Shown: positions 32,901 through 45,345, numbered from the stretch's first letter. The stretch is 64,000 bases of DNA from Mixophyes australis (GCA_036250195.1 JAVHZZ010000006.1:186619850-186683849); one strand, 5' to 3'. A program made the numbers and translations. The notes: a model not told the origin generated them from the letters alone.

Positions 32901-35900
32901 TGGGAGCCACGATCAGTGTAATACAGTAGCATCCAATCAGTAGCATCCAATCAGACCTTTGCTTTCATTGTCTAACTGGCTTCTGTAGCTCAACACACAA
33001 TTTACAACTAAATTCATTGCTATTATATCTGCTCTAATGGGGGATTACTTCATAAAACTGTGCAAAGAGCAATAATGTGCTGTACCAATCATAAATCAGC
33101 TTTTAGCAATCTAGTTTATCCAGACTAATGAAAGCTGATACCTGGTTTGGTATGTGTTGCTCCACATTCTCAGATTGGCAACATAGGTTTAACACTTTTG
33201 GCAATTGGACCATACTGATCTACACCACTACATTCACATTACCTGACCCTCCCCCTAAAAAAAAAAATGCAGATCCCCTCCACTTTTAGTTGCTGTGCTT
33301 TATGACCATCCTGCCAAAATTAGGACCATTGAAATTATTTATATGTCAATCATGTCAACAATTGGGACTCATTAGGCTGCTCCACTTTTGGGCGCAAAAA
33401 ACCCATAACAAAATCAAAACTGTTGGCAGGTATGTTTTTTGTACCATCTTATCAAATGAGCCCATAATGCTTGTTGCAAGCTTGCTAATAAAGGTAAGTA
33501 CTGTTTTTAAAATATTTCAAATCATGTTCAGTAATACAAATTCTTCCATTACTGTAGCATACAGAATGTCAATAGTTATGGCATCATGCCATATACGTAA
33601 ATAAACATAACCTAATTCTGGTGTCTCTCGTCTCCATGCAGTTACGACAGAGGGATTGCCGTAGCAGGATATGTTGGAGTGAGACGTCTTATCACAGGTT
33701 TGGACAGAGGCATTCTGGGTATGTGTGTGAACGAGAGAAGAAAGCTAGTTGTACCCCCACATCTGGGATATGGAAGCATAGGAGTGCGTAAGTACAATCT
33801 ATGATTAGCATGCTTTTTTTTAAAATTGTATCTCTTATCTGTAGTTCACTACCTTTTGGGCATTATATATCTTAGTTTAATAATACATATCTAACCATGG
33901 GATAAAATATCTGGCATCCAACTTGATATCTTGGCAAATTTATTTATTCAACTTTCTATAGCACATGCTAATATGTCGGTATTTACTATTCTGATAACCA
34001 TTACATACGCATTTCCCAATTACACAAAAGAAAACAAGGTTTTTATAGTTCCCGTAATCCTTCACTGTTTCTTTTCCAGCCGGGATGATACCAGCCGATG
34101 CTACACTCTACTTTGACATCATTTTGGTAGACGTTTGGAACAAAAAAGATGAGGTGCAGATCACAACTCTAGAGAAACCCAGCCAATGTAACAGGACGGT
34201 TCTGGACACTGACTTTGTCAGATATCATTATAATGGCACTCTCTTGGATGGAACATTCTTTGACTCAAGGTAAAAGCCAAGTTGTTAGCTTTCGTCTCTT
34301 CAAGTACTTTCACCTGCTTAAATTCTTGACATTTACAACCTACAACATAGGTTGTTTGTATATTGGTGATTCTTCATTACTCAAATGATAAGACTATGTT
34401 ACCAAGTTCCCTCATAGCTTGCAAGTAGAAATATGAAGACCTTTTCAATCTTTATTAATTAATTTATTATAGCATCTTGTGGGTCTGCATTCAATATTCC
34501 CATGATCAGTTCAGAAAGTTTTTTTTTATCGTCATGTATAATGACATTTGTGGCAAAATATTAAATCTCTCCATAACTGAGTAAAGCAATTCAATTTATA
34601 TAACTATTACTTTTCCCTATAGCTACAGTCGTTCTAGCACATATGATACGTACGTGGGATCAGGATGGCTAATTAAAGGCATGGATCAAGGTCTATTGGG
34701 CATGTGTGCTGGAGAGACAAGGAAAGTCATCGTCCCACCATATTTGGGCTACGGAGAAAAGGGATATGGTAATTATTCTAAATGGTCATATTTAGAAATT
34801 CATTAAAGATATGTCCTCTGTGTTAGAAATAGTCTAAATGTGCCTTTTATTAAACAGTTCTGACATTATTCTCTATTATCCTTAATTTAGTGCTAACAGT
34901 TCTGTACTGTACAATCAGAAAATAATATTTAGGCCCTACCTCAGTAGAGTTTGTAGTCTAATGTATGTACCACAGGCACAATGACATAAGTCCACACCAG
35001 GGCAAAGTTTAGCTGCCACAGTGCATAATGTGTGACACAAAATTGTAATCCAAAACCATAATAACATCCTGAAGTGAAAACCCCTCCAATGTGTCATGTT
35101 ATGTAACCCAAACGCAAACTAGGGGGTAAATGTATCAAGCTGCGATTTTCCGCCAGGTTTGAAAAGTGGAGATGTTGCCTATAGCAACCAATCAGATTCT
35201 AGTTATCATTTATTTAGTACATTCTACAAAATGGTAGCTAGAATCTGGTTGCTGTAGGCAACATCTCCACTTTTCAAACCCGCTGGAAAATCGCAGCTTG
35301 ATACATTTACCCCCAGTAGTGAATGGTCCTAATCCTACAACAAGGATATCCTCTGTAGTTTGCTTCAGCTTGTATGTAAAATTGTGAGTGAGGTCAGGTG
35401 ACCTGAAAAATTACAAATCCTTGTGGCTGTGCTACAACTGCATATCTTAACTGTTTCTTGAGTGTCAGGAGTGATGCAGACAAATAATGTATATTTGGAC
35501 CTATCCGATTCATTTATAATTGAACAGTAAACGGCTAGAGTTCTTCCAAGGCTGTGACATTAGTGGCTGCCGTTTATACCCACCACTACTAGTGCTTGCC
35601 AACTGGAGCACAAGTAGTTGTCACAAGAAGGAGTAATTCCATAAAAACAACTTGGACCAAATATGAAATAAGAGTTTCAATTTTATTGTCATATTCTATT
35701 AAGTTATGTCAATGAAACTATACGCTAATGAAGTTGAAAATAGGTGTGGATTAGATTTTTTTTTAATAGAATTACAGCATACAGTTTCAATACAAAATAA
35801 ATAAACTATGCTAAAAATGATGCCTATACTGATGGAGGTGTTCACAGTTAAGTTTTTTTTTTTTTTTGTAAAATATCCCATTGCCCCTCTTTTTATAAAT

Positions 35901-38900
35901 ATTTTTTATACAATAAGCCCAAAGATTTGAACATGAGAAGGAGATGTGCTAAACATTAAGGGAATAGCTTGAAATTGGTTGACATGGCTAGTTGAGGGAT
36001 ATTTGGAATGATGCTAGGAAAAAATGGCAGAGTAAGATTGAAAAGTTTTCCAATTGTCTGTAACAATTTGGCTTTTTCTCATGTTTTTTTTTGTCCTCTT
36101 TCTAGGAACAATCATACCACCACACGCCTCCCTGGTGTTCCATGTTCTTCTGATAGACTTTCACAACCCCAAAGATGGGATTACTCTGCAGAACCAAGTT
36201 ATCCCCCAGGCCTGTCAGCGCAAGGCTGTTACAGGAGACTATGTCCGTTACCACTACAATGGCACCCTCATGAACGGAGTCTTGTTTGATTCCAGGTAAA
36301 TGTCATATGTGATCTTATTAATTCTTGCAAACCATGACAAGGTTGAGAAAATATCACTGAGCAATAGTTGGCACCAATGTAATCTTGCTTATCAAACCGC
36401 TCCTTTAGGATTTTATTTTGTTTGATCCCAATTGTAAACCGTGTAGTATGCTGGTGCTATATAAATAAATGTTAATAATACTGATGGAAAAGGGCGGACC
36501 TGTCATTGGACCTTGTAGTAGCTTTTGCCATGTATATCACCAAGATGGATAAGCATGGAAAAGTCTAGTTGTTATATCTAACGTGTTGTTTTATCCTTCT
36601 CTTCAGCTACACTAGAAATACAACATACAACACATACATTGGAATGGGGTATATTATCCCAGGTATGGATGCCGGCCTACAAGGTGTCTGCATAGGGGAG
36701 TGGAGGCAAATAGTCATCCCACCTCACCTTGGTTATGGGGAGAATGGCGTAGGTAAGTGACTATTATTATGTGTACATCCATATCTCATTTAGTGCATGT
36801 GTTCAGATTCATTGGAATATCATATCTCCACCTTTCTAACTTAGTGGGTGATATCATGTTAATGACAGTATGTGCATATTCAAGGTTGCAGTACAAGCTA
36901 CATATTTGGTAATATTGTAAACTATTTCCAGGGATATTTTGATTTTGAGTAGGTGCACAGAGGCACGCCACATGTGGTACATTGATCCTTCATGCACTAT
37001 AGCAGGGGTGGGCAAACCAGTCCTCAAGGGCCATATAACAGTTCATGTTTTTAGGATTTCTTTAATCATGCACAGCTGAGTTAATCTATTTGGCTGGGTC
37101 AGTAATTATTCCAGCTGTTTCTACAGACAGAAATCCTAAAAACATGAACTGTTATATGGCCCTTGAGGACTGGTTTGCCCACCCCTGCACTATAGCCACC
37201 TATACACATGTAAAGTCCAATAATTAAGTAGACATGGTATACACATAATCCATTATGCAGAGTAAGATTAATTGTATTGTGCAGTTTATCAATGTGAAAA
37301 AAATCATCTTATTTATAATTATGGATTAAGTGTAACCAGCTCCCACAATTAATGAGGACTCACTGACCAATGGTTTGAGAACCAAGAGCCTACTCCACTT
37401 GTTGGGACCAGTAGATAACTACTTATCTACACATAGTTTTCATCTGATAATTACTGGACTTTACTAGAACGCAGACCCATTATCCTCACCCTCAATTTGC
37501 CACTTGGATCACTATCCTATTGTATCTTTTTTTGTTAAACATTAAATGTAATTTATAATTTAATTTAATTGTATTAGTCTGCTGTCAAAATACTGTTAAA
37601 GCTTATTTATTCATTACATCCCCCTTTACTCATCATTTTTTAATGTGGTACTACCAGTGTTTTCCAACCTTAAGACATGTTTTCATGCAATAACATCTTG
37701 ACCCTCTCTATGCTATTATTATTATTATTATACTTTATCCAATTTCAATTCCTACAAATTACCATGTGATTACCCTTATCTAGGACATTCAAACACTAAA
37801 TACTACTAAAAAATATATACACCTATATATTTTTCCTCTACCTAAGTACTAGTCCCATAATATTATTATATATTTTTTTATTTCTTTTTATGTTGTCGAA
37901 AGGGCTACATCACATGACTCCTCCCTACTACCTGAGCGCTGGTCCCATTATTTTTACCTCGCCAGATAAGTCTGCATATTTTTGTTCTTGGAAATTGAGT
38001 TTATATGATCTATATGTCTGCTCATAGCATAAGCTCTGAAAACCCTGTGGGCGCATACCAGCTCAAGTATGTAACAAACTCTGTGTTTACATTGACAACT
38101 ATATGCAGGCAAACAGATCATGTAAGTGGCGGGTATACAAAGCACCTGTCAATAGCCTTCATTCAATAGTTCTGGAGTAAAACTGAACAAGTATCTGTCT
38201 ACGTCAAGATATTCTGCATCATGCAAATGGTTTAGACTTTGGTAGAAACTATTATTGCTATGTAGCAGAGGTTGGTGCGTTGTGGCCCTCTAACTACTTA
38301 AAAAAAAAAAGGATATGAGAGATCTTCACGCCTTCTGTAGTAGAGTTTTAACCCAGTATTTTGTTGACTATAGTCTATAGGCACTAATATATTCATCCAA
38401 AGACCATTTATAGCGCAGCTCCTACCCAATGTTACCTGTTTTTGTTTTTTTAATATAAATGTTATTTCCTTTCACTAGGGGATAGTATTCCTGGATCTGC
38501 TGTGCTGATTTTTAATGTTCATGTGATTGACTTCCACAATCCAAAGGACTCTGTAGATATAGAAGTGACCTACAAACCAGAGGAGTGCAATGTTACCACC
38601 AAAAAGGGTGACTTCATCATGTATCACTATAACTGCTCCCTGCTGGATGGAACCTTGCTATTCTCATCGTGAGTACCTCTAACCATCCAACTGGCCATAC
38701 CTGACCAGGGACAATTTATCTTTGTAGTTTTAAACTCCAAGCATAATTCTTTCATCCACACTTAATACTTCATACCGTTCTTACAGAACCATAGATGTTA
38801 CCTATTTAATCCTTGAGGTCTTAATCTGCTTACATATTTACTACTTACTTTGTACTCTGACTGAATTAACCGAAGTTCAATTAAAGGAGTTTTGGGTAAA

Positions 38901-41900
38901 GTACATCATTGATGGTCCACTTCCATGGGACCACCACAGTTTGCTCAATATAGCATGGTACCAGTAATCAGTGACCTCTGCGGGACAGCATCTGTAACAA
39001 TATGTACAAGTACAAGGAGGGTTCCAATGCACAGGCTTTAAAGGACAGACTTTTAAATTGGATTAGTACCAATCAGGATGGCATTTCTACCCATCCTGAA
39101 CAAGCTGTCCAGCAGGGATCCCTGGTCACCCTAAGTACTATATGGCTGTTATATTAAGCAAATGATGACGCTTCTTGCAGAGGGACCCACCAGTGTTCCA
39201 GCTAAAGGCGAGAATAATGGTGGTAAGGGTAAAAAAAACGACTTTAATTAAATCTCAGGTAAAAGCAGTCTTATTCCTATGTGCCAGGTGGACATTTCTG
39301 CAACACCATTACATTATCATTCCAATGGCGATAGAAGTGGCTTGCCTGTTAAACGATGTTAACAATTCTTTATGTTCCAGGCAGGATTTTGAAAATCCAC
39401 AGCAGGTCTCTGTGGGAATGAATAAAGTTATAGATGGTCTGGATATGGGTCTGCTGGGAATGTGTGTTGGAGAGAGGAGGACGGTCATTGTGCCTCCCCA
39501 TCTGGGACACGGAGAGAGTGGAGGTGAGTGTTCTCCTTTTATTGTTCTTGAGAAAGGCTAGGAATTAGACAATCTAAAAAGCTTTGGAAAGGCCGTGATA
39601 CTTAAATGCATAGATACTACATGGATTTTTTTTTATTTTCAATATTAGAGCAAGGTAAGTATAAGAGCATGAACGCTATAATTCACCTTTCACCTGGTCA
39701 ATGAGAGATTAATATTCAGTCATTATAGGAGCTAATGCCTGTATTACTATAGTGTAACATGAACCACAACTGATTTCCTGTATAGTGATATAATGACAAC
39801 TATGTGGTATTATTAATGATGCCCACATACATTGCAATATAATCGTTTGGCTGGAGTGGCCAAGGCACTAGCTCAGTGACCAAGTTGGCCACACATGCGT
39901 TGGTGGATGGGTGCCATAGTTCAAACTACTTTTCTGAAATAACTGCTGAAATCCAACTTTTGACTGTGTACAGTAATTGTTAATTGCACATACTGTTCAC
40001 TGGTTGGTAAATTTGTAGAGGGCAACTTAAGTGGCATCACACCATTAAAATTAGTCTGATTTGGGATAATCTGTGACTATAAAGTAATTATACAGTACTC
40101 AATGTTAACTTGTTGAATTTTGAACATCTGCTTGAGCACAACACAAGTGGTGACTGCATTTCAATGAGTGTGCGTTCTGGATGATAATTCATATGGAAAT
40201 CTTCAAACACCATTCCCTTTAGAATCTGAATCACCTACTAAATAAATGCATCATCCCTACCTGTGTTTGGGACAGACACCTGTATTTTGTCACATTTGGA
40301 AAAATAGGTTGGCCAGACTAGTTTATGAGCATGGTTAAGAGTATTCTCCGTACATTTGAGTTAACATGAGCTCATTTTGTTTCCTGGCTCACAAAATAGT
40401 CAAAATGTCAAAAACAGATGTTTCCAGGCCGTTATACTGTTTAAGTATTTACCAATCGCAGTGGAACACGTCTCCTTCAAGTAGAATGTTAACTGGGGGT
40501 TAGTGTTGATTTGTGGAAAAAGACTATTTTCAAACTAAGGTTGGTCTCCAAGGAGGTTTGGACTTCAGTTTGGTCTTCACAATGCCACAAACTCACAAAC
40601 TGTCTGGTTATTATGTTTGGGTATTCAGATGTGTATTTCAGTTTAAATAGAGACTGCTTGTTATCTCTAAAAAGTAGTTTAATGTACATGAATGCAAATA
40701 AACGCAAACTGATAAAATATGGAAGTAATTGCTTTGCAATTTACCCAATGAGTTATACAAATATTGATTTGATGCTGGGATTACTCGACGTTTTGAGCTA
40801 TGCTTGTATAAACATATGCCACAAATAGATAATTGTTGACGTGGTATTTTTATGAGACCATGCTAGATGGTTTCTAGCAGCAAATCTTTGCACAACTAGG
40901 AATATTAGTATTTGAGACAGTATTCTATCTAAATGTAAAGACACAAACAATTCACATGTTGTAGAATAATGAAGACTCTAGTATACATCTAGGGGATAGT
41001 TGCATGGGCAGCTAGGTGGCTTAGTGGTTAGCACTTCTGCCTTACAGCACTTGGGTCATGAGTTCAATTCCCGACCATGGCCGTATCTGTGAGGAGTTTG
41101 TATGTTCTCCCCGTGTTTGCGTGGGTTTCCTCCGGGTGCTCTGCTTTCTTCCCACACTCCAAAAACATACTAGTAGGTTACTTGGCTGCTAACAAAATTG
41201 ACTTTAGTGTGTGTGTGTGTGTGTGTGTGAATTTAGACTGTAAGCCCCTATGGGACTGATATGAATGAGTTCTCTGTGCAGCACTGCGGAATTAGTGGCA
41301 CTATATAAATAAATGGTGATGATGATCTATTGTATCATTTAAAGGAGTAATCTGGCACAGTTAAAAATGGGTGCTAAGAGCTATGATAAATTAAGTGGTG
41401 TTTTTCTTACTTCATACTTAAAGCTAAATAAATTTAATTCTTTGGGGCATATTCAATTCTCGCCTTTTTCCGCGGCGTTAAAACTATTACCGTTATTACG
41501 GTAATAGTAAGCTGGATTTCAGTCGCGAGCTGAAAAGCAGGGAGAAAACTACCGTAATAATGTTATTTCCGTGCACTATTACCGTAATAACGGTAATAGT
41601 GCACGCGCCGTGGGATTTTTGGCTGTAACTCCAAGAACTGAATATGCCCCTTACTGTTAGTTTTATTTCTTTGACATACTTCATGACAGACGTAATGTAT
41701 GGGTTAATTCCTTAGTCCGCTGACAAGGAAAAAAGGGAACACCAAGGAAGGCATATACTGTGACTAATCCTTCTATTTGGTGTCTTTGAGAATCTTCCCA
41801 AGCTGTCCTACAAAAACATAAACAAACAGCACGAGTGGGAAGATCCAGCTGCCATGGAGTATTTCAAAGCAATAAAATGGACAGTAATTATTCTATTTCC

Positions 41901-44900
41901 TTTTAAAAACTTCATGGCAGCCGTAACGTATGTATTGTACACAAGCAATATATGAAAATGGTGGGTTAACACAATCAACAGTAGTTGCTACAAAAAAGTT
42001 TTTTTTTTTTTTTTATTGATATTGAATCACTGTGTAAAGGATTTTCCTTCCAAATTGAGCTTCAGTTGATGCTACATCCAAAAGATAATGTCCTTTAAAG
42101 GTGTAAAGTGAGGACCACCCTGCTGTCTTGCCTAAATCTTCTGCTGAGGCCTGAGCTTTCCAAGACCAGGAGGGCGCTACCACCCTTGTGAGGTGCCAGA
42201 AGTAATAAGGGCACATTCTACATCTGTTCCTCTTGTAAGCCTCAATGACCTCTTCGATCCATCTCCACTGGTTTGCAGTACTACTTTGTCCATATATCTT
42301 TAGAAAAGGTTCCTTATACCATAATGCATGTAGTTCTCCCACTCGACTGGCAGCTGTTATTGGTACCAGAAATACCACTCTAAAAGTCAGCCATTTGAGT
42401 GATACTTCCTACAAAGGCTCAAAGGAATCAAATGTTAAAACATCTAGTATCATATTTAAATCTCAAGGTGCAATGAAAGGCTTGATATGAGGTCTAATTA
42501 TTTTTGTTGCTTTAAAAGGATAATGCAAACAAAGGTTTACACCACAGCATGAATGTCTTCCAAATCCTATAATAAGTTGAGGACAAATTTTGCTTTCTGG
42601 CTTTTAGAAGTACCTCAATAACTTTATATGAGAACCCCTTGCATCTTGACAACAACCAATCAATTTACATGCCATCAAAGACAAGGTTATTGATTTGATA
42701 TGTAGCATTTCCAGAATCAGAAGCACTGCTCTTACCTCTGCTGCTGCTTTCTTGACTTTCTGTAGCATGCAGGCAATGAGAGGAAAAGGAGGGAAGACAT
42801 AGCCTAGTTGAAAGTTCCATAGAACTAAAAGACCATTTATTCCCTTCATTCTGGTATAACTGTTGGCATATGTCATCATCAGCTCTATTTGAGGGAGCCC
42901 AAATGTTTCTACTAGTTGAAAATCCTGTGCAAGACCCATTCTCCATGATGGACTTTGCATCAACTAAGATAGTCTGTTGTTTTTGCCTGCTACATGTAGC
43001 AGTGTGTGAAATTAAATTTTTCTTTTGCCCAGGTAATGACTGTGGACACTTCTGTCATCATGGTCTTCCTTCTTGTTCCACCTTAGTAGTTTATGAAAGC
43101 AACTACTGTCTAGTTGTGGAAAACAATCCTGAAATGTTTGTGTCTTAAGATACAACTTTTGGAATGCTGGAGTGAACACGATCCAGATTGGTTGTGAGAG
43201 GGCACTCTCTGAACTTTTAGTCTTGGATTCTGCCAGCATCCTAGAGGCTTACTTGTGTTATTTGTAAGCCAGATGTTTTCATCTACAGGAGTTGGATTGC
43301 GATCCCACAGATTGAGTAAATGTAGTTGAAGATCTTGCATATGCCATTATGCCCAAGGAAGAACACCTACAGTGGATGAAAACCTTCCTAGCAGGCGCAG
43401 ACAATTCCTTATTCTGAAATTAAAGTTGTAATTTGTAAAGTCCCAGAGTGCTTAAAGATTCAACTCGTCTTTTTTTCTCTTCTATGTGATAACTAAATGT
43501 TGAATGAAGCACCCCCTCACAATACAGTAATATATAAACATTAATAGTGAGGAAGGTCACAACCTGGTGCGGAGCCAACCCCCTTCCGCTTTAATGATGT
43601 CACTGGTTCCTAGTTGATTGATGGACTGTTTTGCATTATATATAGTAGTTCGACACAGACCACTATATATATGTAACAGGTGTACATTACGGTTACATAC
43701 TCATAGGTGGTTGTAGAGAACTGAATTCACCAGAACTCAGAAAAGTGATGTACAAATGCTATGTGGAGCACACCACCAGCAATTACAGTACCAACTTCAA
43801 GTACCAGTCAGAGCAAAATTGCATCAAGATGCATGCATGGTCTTTCTACTGTCTTCACCTTTGTATGCGGTGAGTGGGTAAAGCTTTCTCTACTGTATGT
43901 ATTTGGCACCAATTTTGTTGTACATTAGATATTTATATCTGTCTAGTACTTTGGCATGTTATTCTTTATTTTATGTAGAGCTCAGAATACAGACTCGAGA
44001 TTTATCGCTTGAATATTTTCTGTTTTGCTATTGCAGCTCGAGGTGTGCCTCCCAGTGCTGTAATGAAATTTGATTTAGAACTGCACCATCGGGAAGAAGG
44101 GATCCCAGAGGGTTATCTGTTTATCTGGCTTGGTGAAACTCCTGAAAACCTCTTTGAGGAAATGGACCTAAACAAGGATGGAGAGGTTCCTTTGGAAGAG
44201 GTATGTGTATCACATACTGGGGAAAGTGTGGAGCTGCAGAGCATTTTAAGTTGTGCCAATGCACCTATTCTTCTTAGCATGCAGACTCCTCTCCTGGTGC
44301 AAAATGCTTTGCTTCTGAACTTCACACTTAATTTACTATTGCAGTCACCTATGCTGAATGAATTCATGTTAGGTTTCCAACATCCCTAATCAATTAGACC
44401 AGCCTAAGTAAATGCCTAACTTAAGTGGGAAATTTGGGTAAAGAGAATTTTGTGGCATGTTGGCAGGTCTAGCACTAGGTTTATTAGGTCTGAGACATAT
44501 ATGTGCATGTCTGATGTAGCATTTTATTTTTCAAAGTACTGCCTACTATCACATGTGTGATTCTCCTATTGTAGTTTTATGTACACTGATTTGTATGTGT
44601 AGGTGTATACTTGCTTCTAGTTGAAAATGCACCAAGATGGACAAAAGGTATCTAATATAAAGTAGATGTTTATGGCCTATTACCGTCACTTGTGAAGTTG
44701 CATAAAAACCTGGCTGTCTTGCACAGTTCAAAAGGGTCTGTGGACTACATTGAAACAACACTAAATAGTTGCAGTCAGCATGCCTTGAAGCTACTTAATA
44801 TCTCTAGGTTAGCAAGTGCCAACAAATTGAAAAAGGAATATTAGACCATGCGAGGTGACTTAAACATGCACTGTAAAGGTATAGCTAAATACTATGTGGT

Positions 44901-45125
44901 ATTTCAAAAAATTACAATGTCATGATTTTCTGTTTCCAGTTTTCCACCTTTCTGAAGGCTCAGGTAAAGGAAGGGAAGGGACGGTTTCTACCAGGAGTAG
45001 ATCGGGAGAAGTCCACTGCCGACATGTTTATTAACCAGGACCGCAACAAAGATAATAAGATCACGGCAGATGAGCTGAAACTGAAGACAGAGGAGGAGTT
45101 AGAGAACATTCATGAAGAGCTATAG
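26771..45125 (+). CDS. FKBP10: FKBP10 (FKBP65), complete ten-exon coding region
   Basis: Endoplasmic-reticulum peptidyl-prolyl isomerase and collagen chaperone, also tied to LH2-dependent telopeptide lysine hydroxylation. Exons: 26771-26964, 33642-33787, 34080-34269, 34623-34768, 36106-36295, 36607-36752, 38479-38668, 39381-39523, 44037-44200, 44940-45125. They total 1695 bp, giving 564 residues (human about 582). Every junction is GT-AG and all phases agree. After a signal peptide ([15 protein letters not shown]) come four FKBP domains, each split over two exons in a 190/146-bp rhythm. Each carries HYNGT or HYNCS and an E(R/T/W)R..(I/V)VPP.LG.G motif. Two EF-hand loops follow, then HEEL at the end as the retention signal. 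N-glycosylation sequons recur. FKBP9 is the nearest alternative, but the HEEL end and the P3H4/NT5C3B neighbours point to FKBP10. An upstream in-frame ATG at 26699 would bury the signal peptide, so 26771 is preferred. Confidence 0.96.
28911..29247 (-). mobile_element. tRNA-derived SINE
   Basis: Full-length minus copy: ATC repeats and tail at the left, core GAAACCCACGCAAACACAGG, tRNA-like head at the right. Lies in FKBP10 intron 1. Confidence 0.75.
29265..29975. mobile_element. Second copy of the 11990-13090 hAT-like family
   Basis: Starts GATGGGCCATAGGCGACCC and ends near TTTCCCATCATTGG; shares its right-hand 200 bp with 12890-13095. Carries a GGGGCATGTGG-type degenerate repeat at 29540-29840. 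Confidence 0.5.
30124..30452 (-). mobile_element. tRNA-derived SINE
   Basis: Same family and orientation as 28911-29247; nearly full length. Confidence 0.75.
30550..30834. mobile_element. Diverged relative of the 16964-17282 MITE
   Basis: Ends AGGAGTAAATCCAGCT / AGCTGGATTTGCTCCT; shares ATTTGTGTGCTAC in its interior with the other copy. Confidence 0.6.
31619..31800. mobile_element. MITE with CATACTTGCCAAC ends
   Basis: Ends CATACTTGCCAAC / GTTAGCAAGTATG with short palindromes (CGGGAGTCTCCCGG) next to the right end. Confidence 0.75.
31801..33641. other. Rest of FKBP10 intron 1
   Basis: AT-rich intronic sequence with T-runs; no repeat family or exon recognised before the exon 2 acceptor. Confidence 0.4.
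33642..33787 (+). CDS. FKBP10: FKBP10 coding exon 2
   Basis: Second half of FKBP domain 1: [20 protein letters not shown] and [18 protein letters not shown]. The acceptor is CCATGCAG and the donor C|GTAAGT. Confidence 0.95.
34080..34269 (+). CDS. FKBP10: FKBP10 coding exon 3
   Basis: End of domain 1 ([20 protein letters not shown]) and start of domain 2 ([19 protein letters not shown]). It has NRT and NGT sequons. The acceptor is CTTTTCCAG and the donor AAG|GTAAAA. Confidence 0.95.
34623..34768 (+). CDS. FKBP10: FKBP10 coding exon 4
   Basis: Second half of domain 2: [20 protein letters not shown] and [20 protein letters not shown]. The acceptor is CCCTATAG and the donor ATG|GTAATT. Confidence 0.95.
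35122..35314. mobile_element. Palindromic MITE, family 1
   Basis: GGGGGTAAATGTATCAAGC / its complement, with the AGCAACCAATCAGATTCTAG core; the ends differ from the other two copies. In FKBP10 intron 4. Confidence 0.8.
36106..36295 (+). CDS. FKBP10: FKBP10 coding exon 5
   Basis: End of domain 2 ([20 protein letters not shown]) and start of domain 3 ([19 protein letters not shown]). The acceptor is CTTTCTAG and the donor CCAG|GTAAAT. Confidence 0.95.
36425..36480 (+). repeat. L2 LINE 3' tail fragment
   Basis: ATCCCAATTGTAAACCG followed by GGTGCTATATAAATAAATG, the L2 terminus only. Confidence 0.55.
36607..36752 (+). CDS. FKBP10: FKBP10 coding exon 6
   Basis: Second half of domain 3: [20 protein letters not shown] and [18 protein letters not shown]. 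The acceptor is CTTCAG and the donor TAG|GTAAGT. An NTT sequon is present. Confidence 0.95.
37003..37187. mobile_element. 185-bp palindromic hAT MITE
   Basis: Ends CAGGGGTGGGCAAACC / GGTTTGCCCACCCCTG; arms of about 70 bp. Perfect 8-bp duplication CACTATAG at 36995-37002 and 37188-37195. In FKBP10 intron 6. Confidence 0.92.
37196..38478. other. Remainder of FKBP10 intron 6
   Basis: AT-rich, no recognised repeat or exon. Confidence 0.4.
38479..38668 (+). CDS. FKBP10: FKBP10 coding exon 7
   Basis: End of domain 3 ([18 protein letters not shown]) and start of domain 4 ([20 protein letters not shown]). The HYNCS form in domain 4 is also seen in human FKBP10. The acceptor is TTCACTAG and the donor TC|GTGAGT. 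Confidence 0.95.
39381..39523 (+). CDS. FKBP10: FKBP10 coding exon 8
   Basis: Second half of domain 4: [20 protein letters not shown] and [14 protein letters not shown]. The 143-bp length is one codon shorter than the sister exons of domains 1-3. The acceptor is ATGTTCCAG and the donor GAG|GTGAGT. Confidence 0.94.
39524..41008. other. First part of FKBP10 intron 8
   Basis: No repeat family or exon recognised; short open frames lack codon structure or splice sites. Confidence 0.4.
41009..41327 (+). mobile_element. tRNA-derived SINE
   Basis: Plus-strand full copy: GGCTTAGTGGTTAGCACTTC head, GTGTTTGCGTGGGTTTCCTC core, a (GT)n stretch at 41205-41229, and the tail AGTGGCACTATATAAATAAA with TGATGATGAT. 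Confidence 0.75.
41444..41650. mobile_element. Palindromic MITE, family 2
   Basis: Ends GGGGCATATTCAATT / AACTGAATATGCCCC; interior ACCGTTATTACGGTAATAG in both orientations. Flanks TTT and TTA. Confidence 0.8.
42010..43480 (-). pseudogene. DIRS-type retrotransposon relic (RNase H end and tyrosine recombinase)
   Basis: Read on the minus strand. From about 43340 there are degraded remnants resembling the DIRS RT/RNase H region ([34 protein letters not shown]). Then comes a tyrosine-recombinase C-terminal half ending near 42013: [18 protein letters not shown] with the first catalytic Arg, and H-L-T-R then [15 protein letters not shown] for the second part. Stops and frame changes show it is dead. 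It lies antisense in FKBP10 intron 8. Confidence 0.7.
44037..44200 (+). CDS. FKBP10: FKBP10 coding exon 9 with EF hand 1
   Basis: Starts [20 protein letters not shown], the end of domain 4. It then carries EF-hand loop 1, [12 protein letters not shown], with canonical ligands at positions 1, 3, 5 and 12 and Gly at 6. The acceptor is TATTGCAG and the donor GAG|GTATGT. Confidence 0.95.
44940..45125 (+). CDS. FKBP10: FKBP10 coding exon 10, EF hand 2, HEEL stop
   Basis: Encodes [19 protein letters not shown], then EF-hand loop 2 ([12 protein letters not shown]) and a charged tail ending HEEL before TAG. HEEL is the known FKBP10 retention motif. The usual loop-position-6 Gly is Asn here. Confidence 0.95.
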   Translation, partial: FSTFLKAQVKEGKGRFLPGVDREKSTADMFINQDRNKDNKITADELKLKTEEELENIHEEL

Positions 45126-45345
45126 GAAGCTCAGTACTGACAGTAGGGAGGCAGCCAGGAGACTTTAAGAAGCCAGTCCTACTCATGATACAACCAGCCA
45201 AAAAGGGTGCTTTATGCACTTTAGTATGGGCTGTGACTTCTGAAGCTGCTTAAACCCTCTTAGAGAAAGGGAGGCTGTAACATGTTGCAGAGCAAGGTGC
45301 TACATGCACTTCTGATTGTGAGGGGATAATCTGGCAGATATGCAG

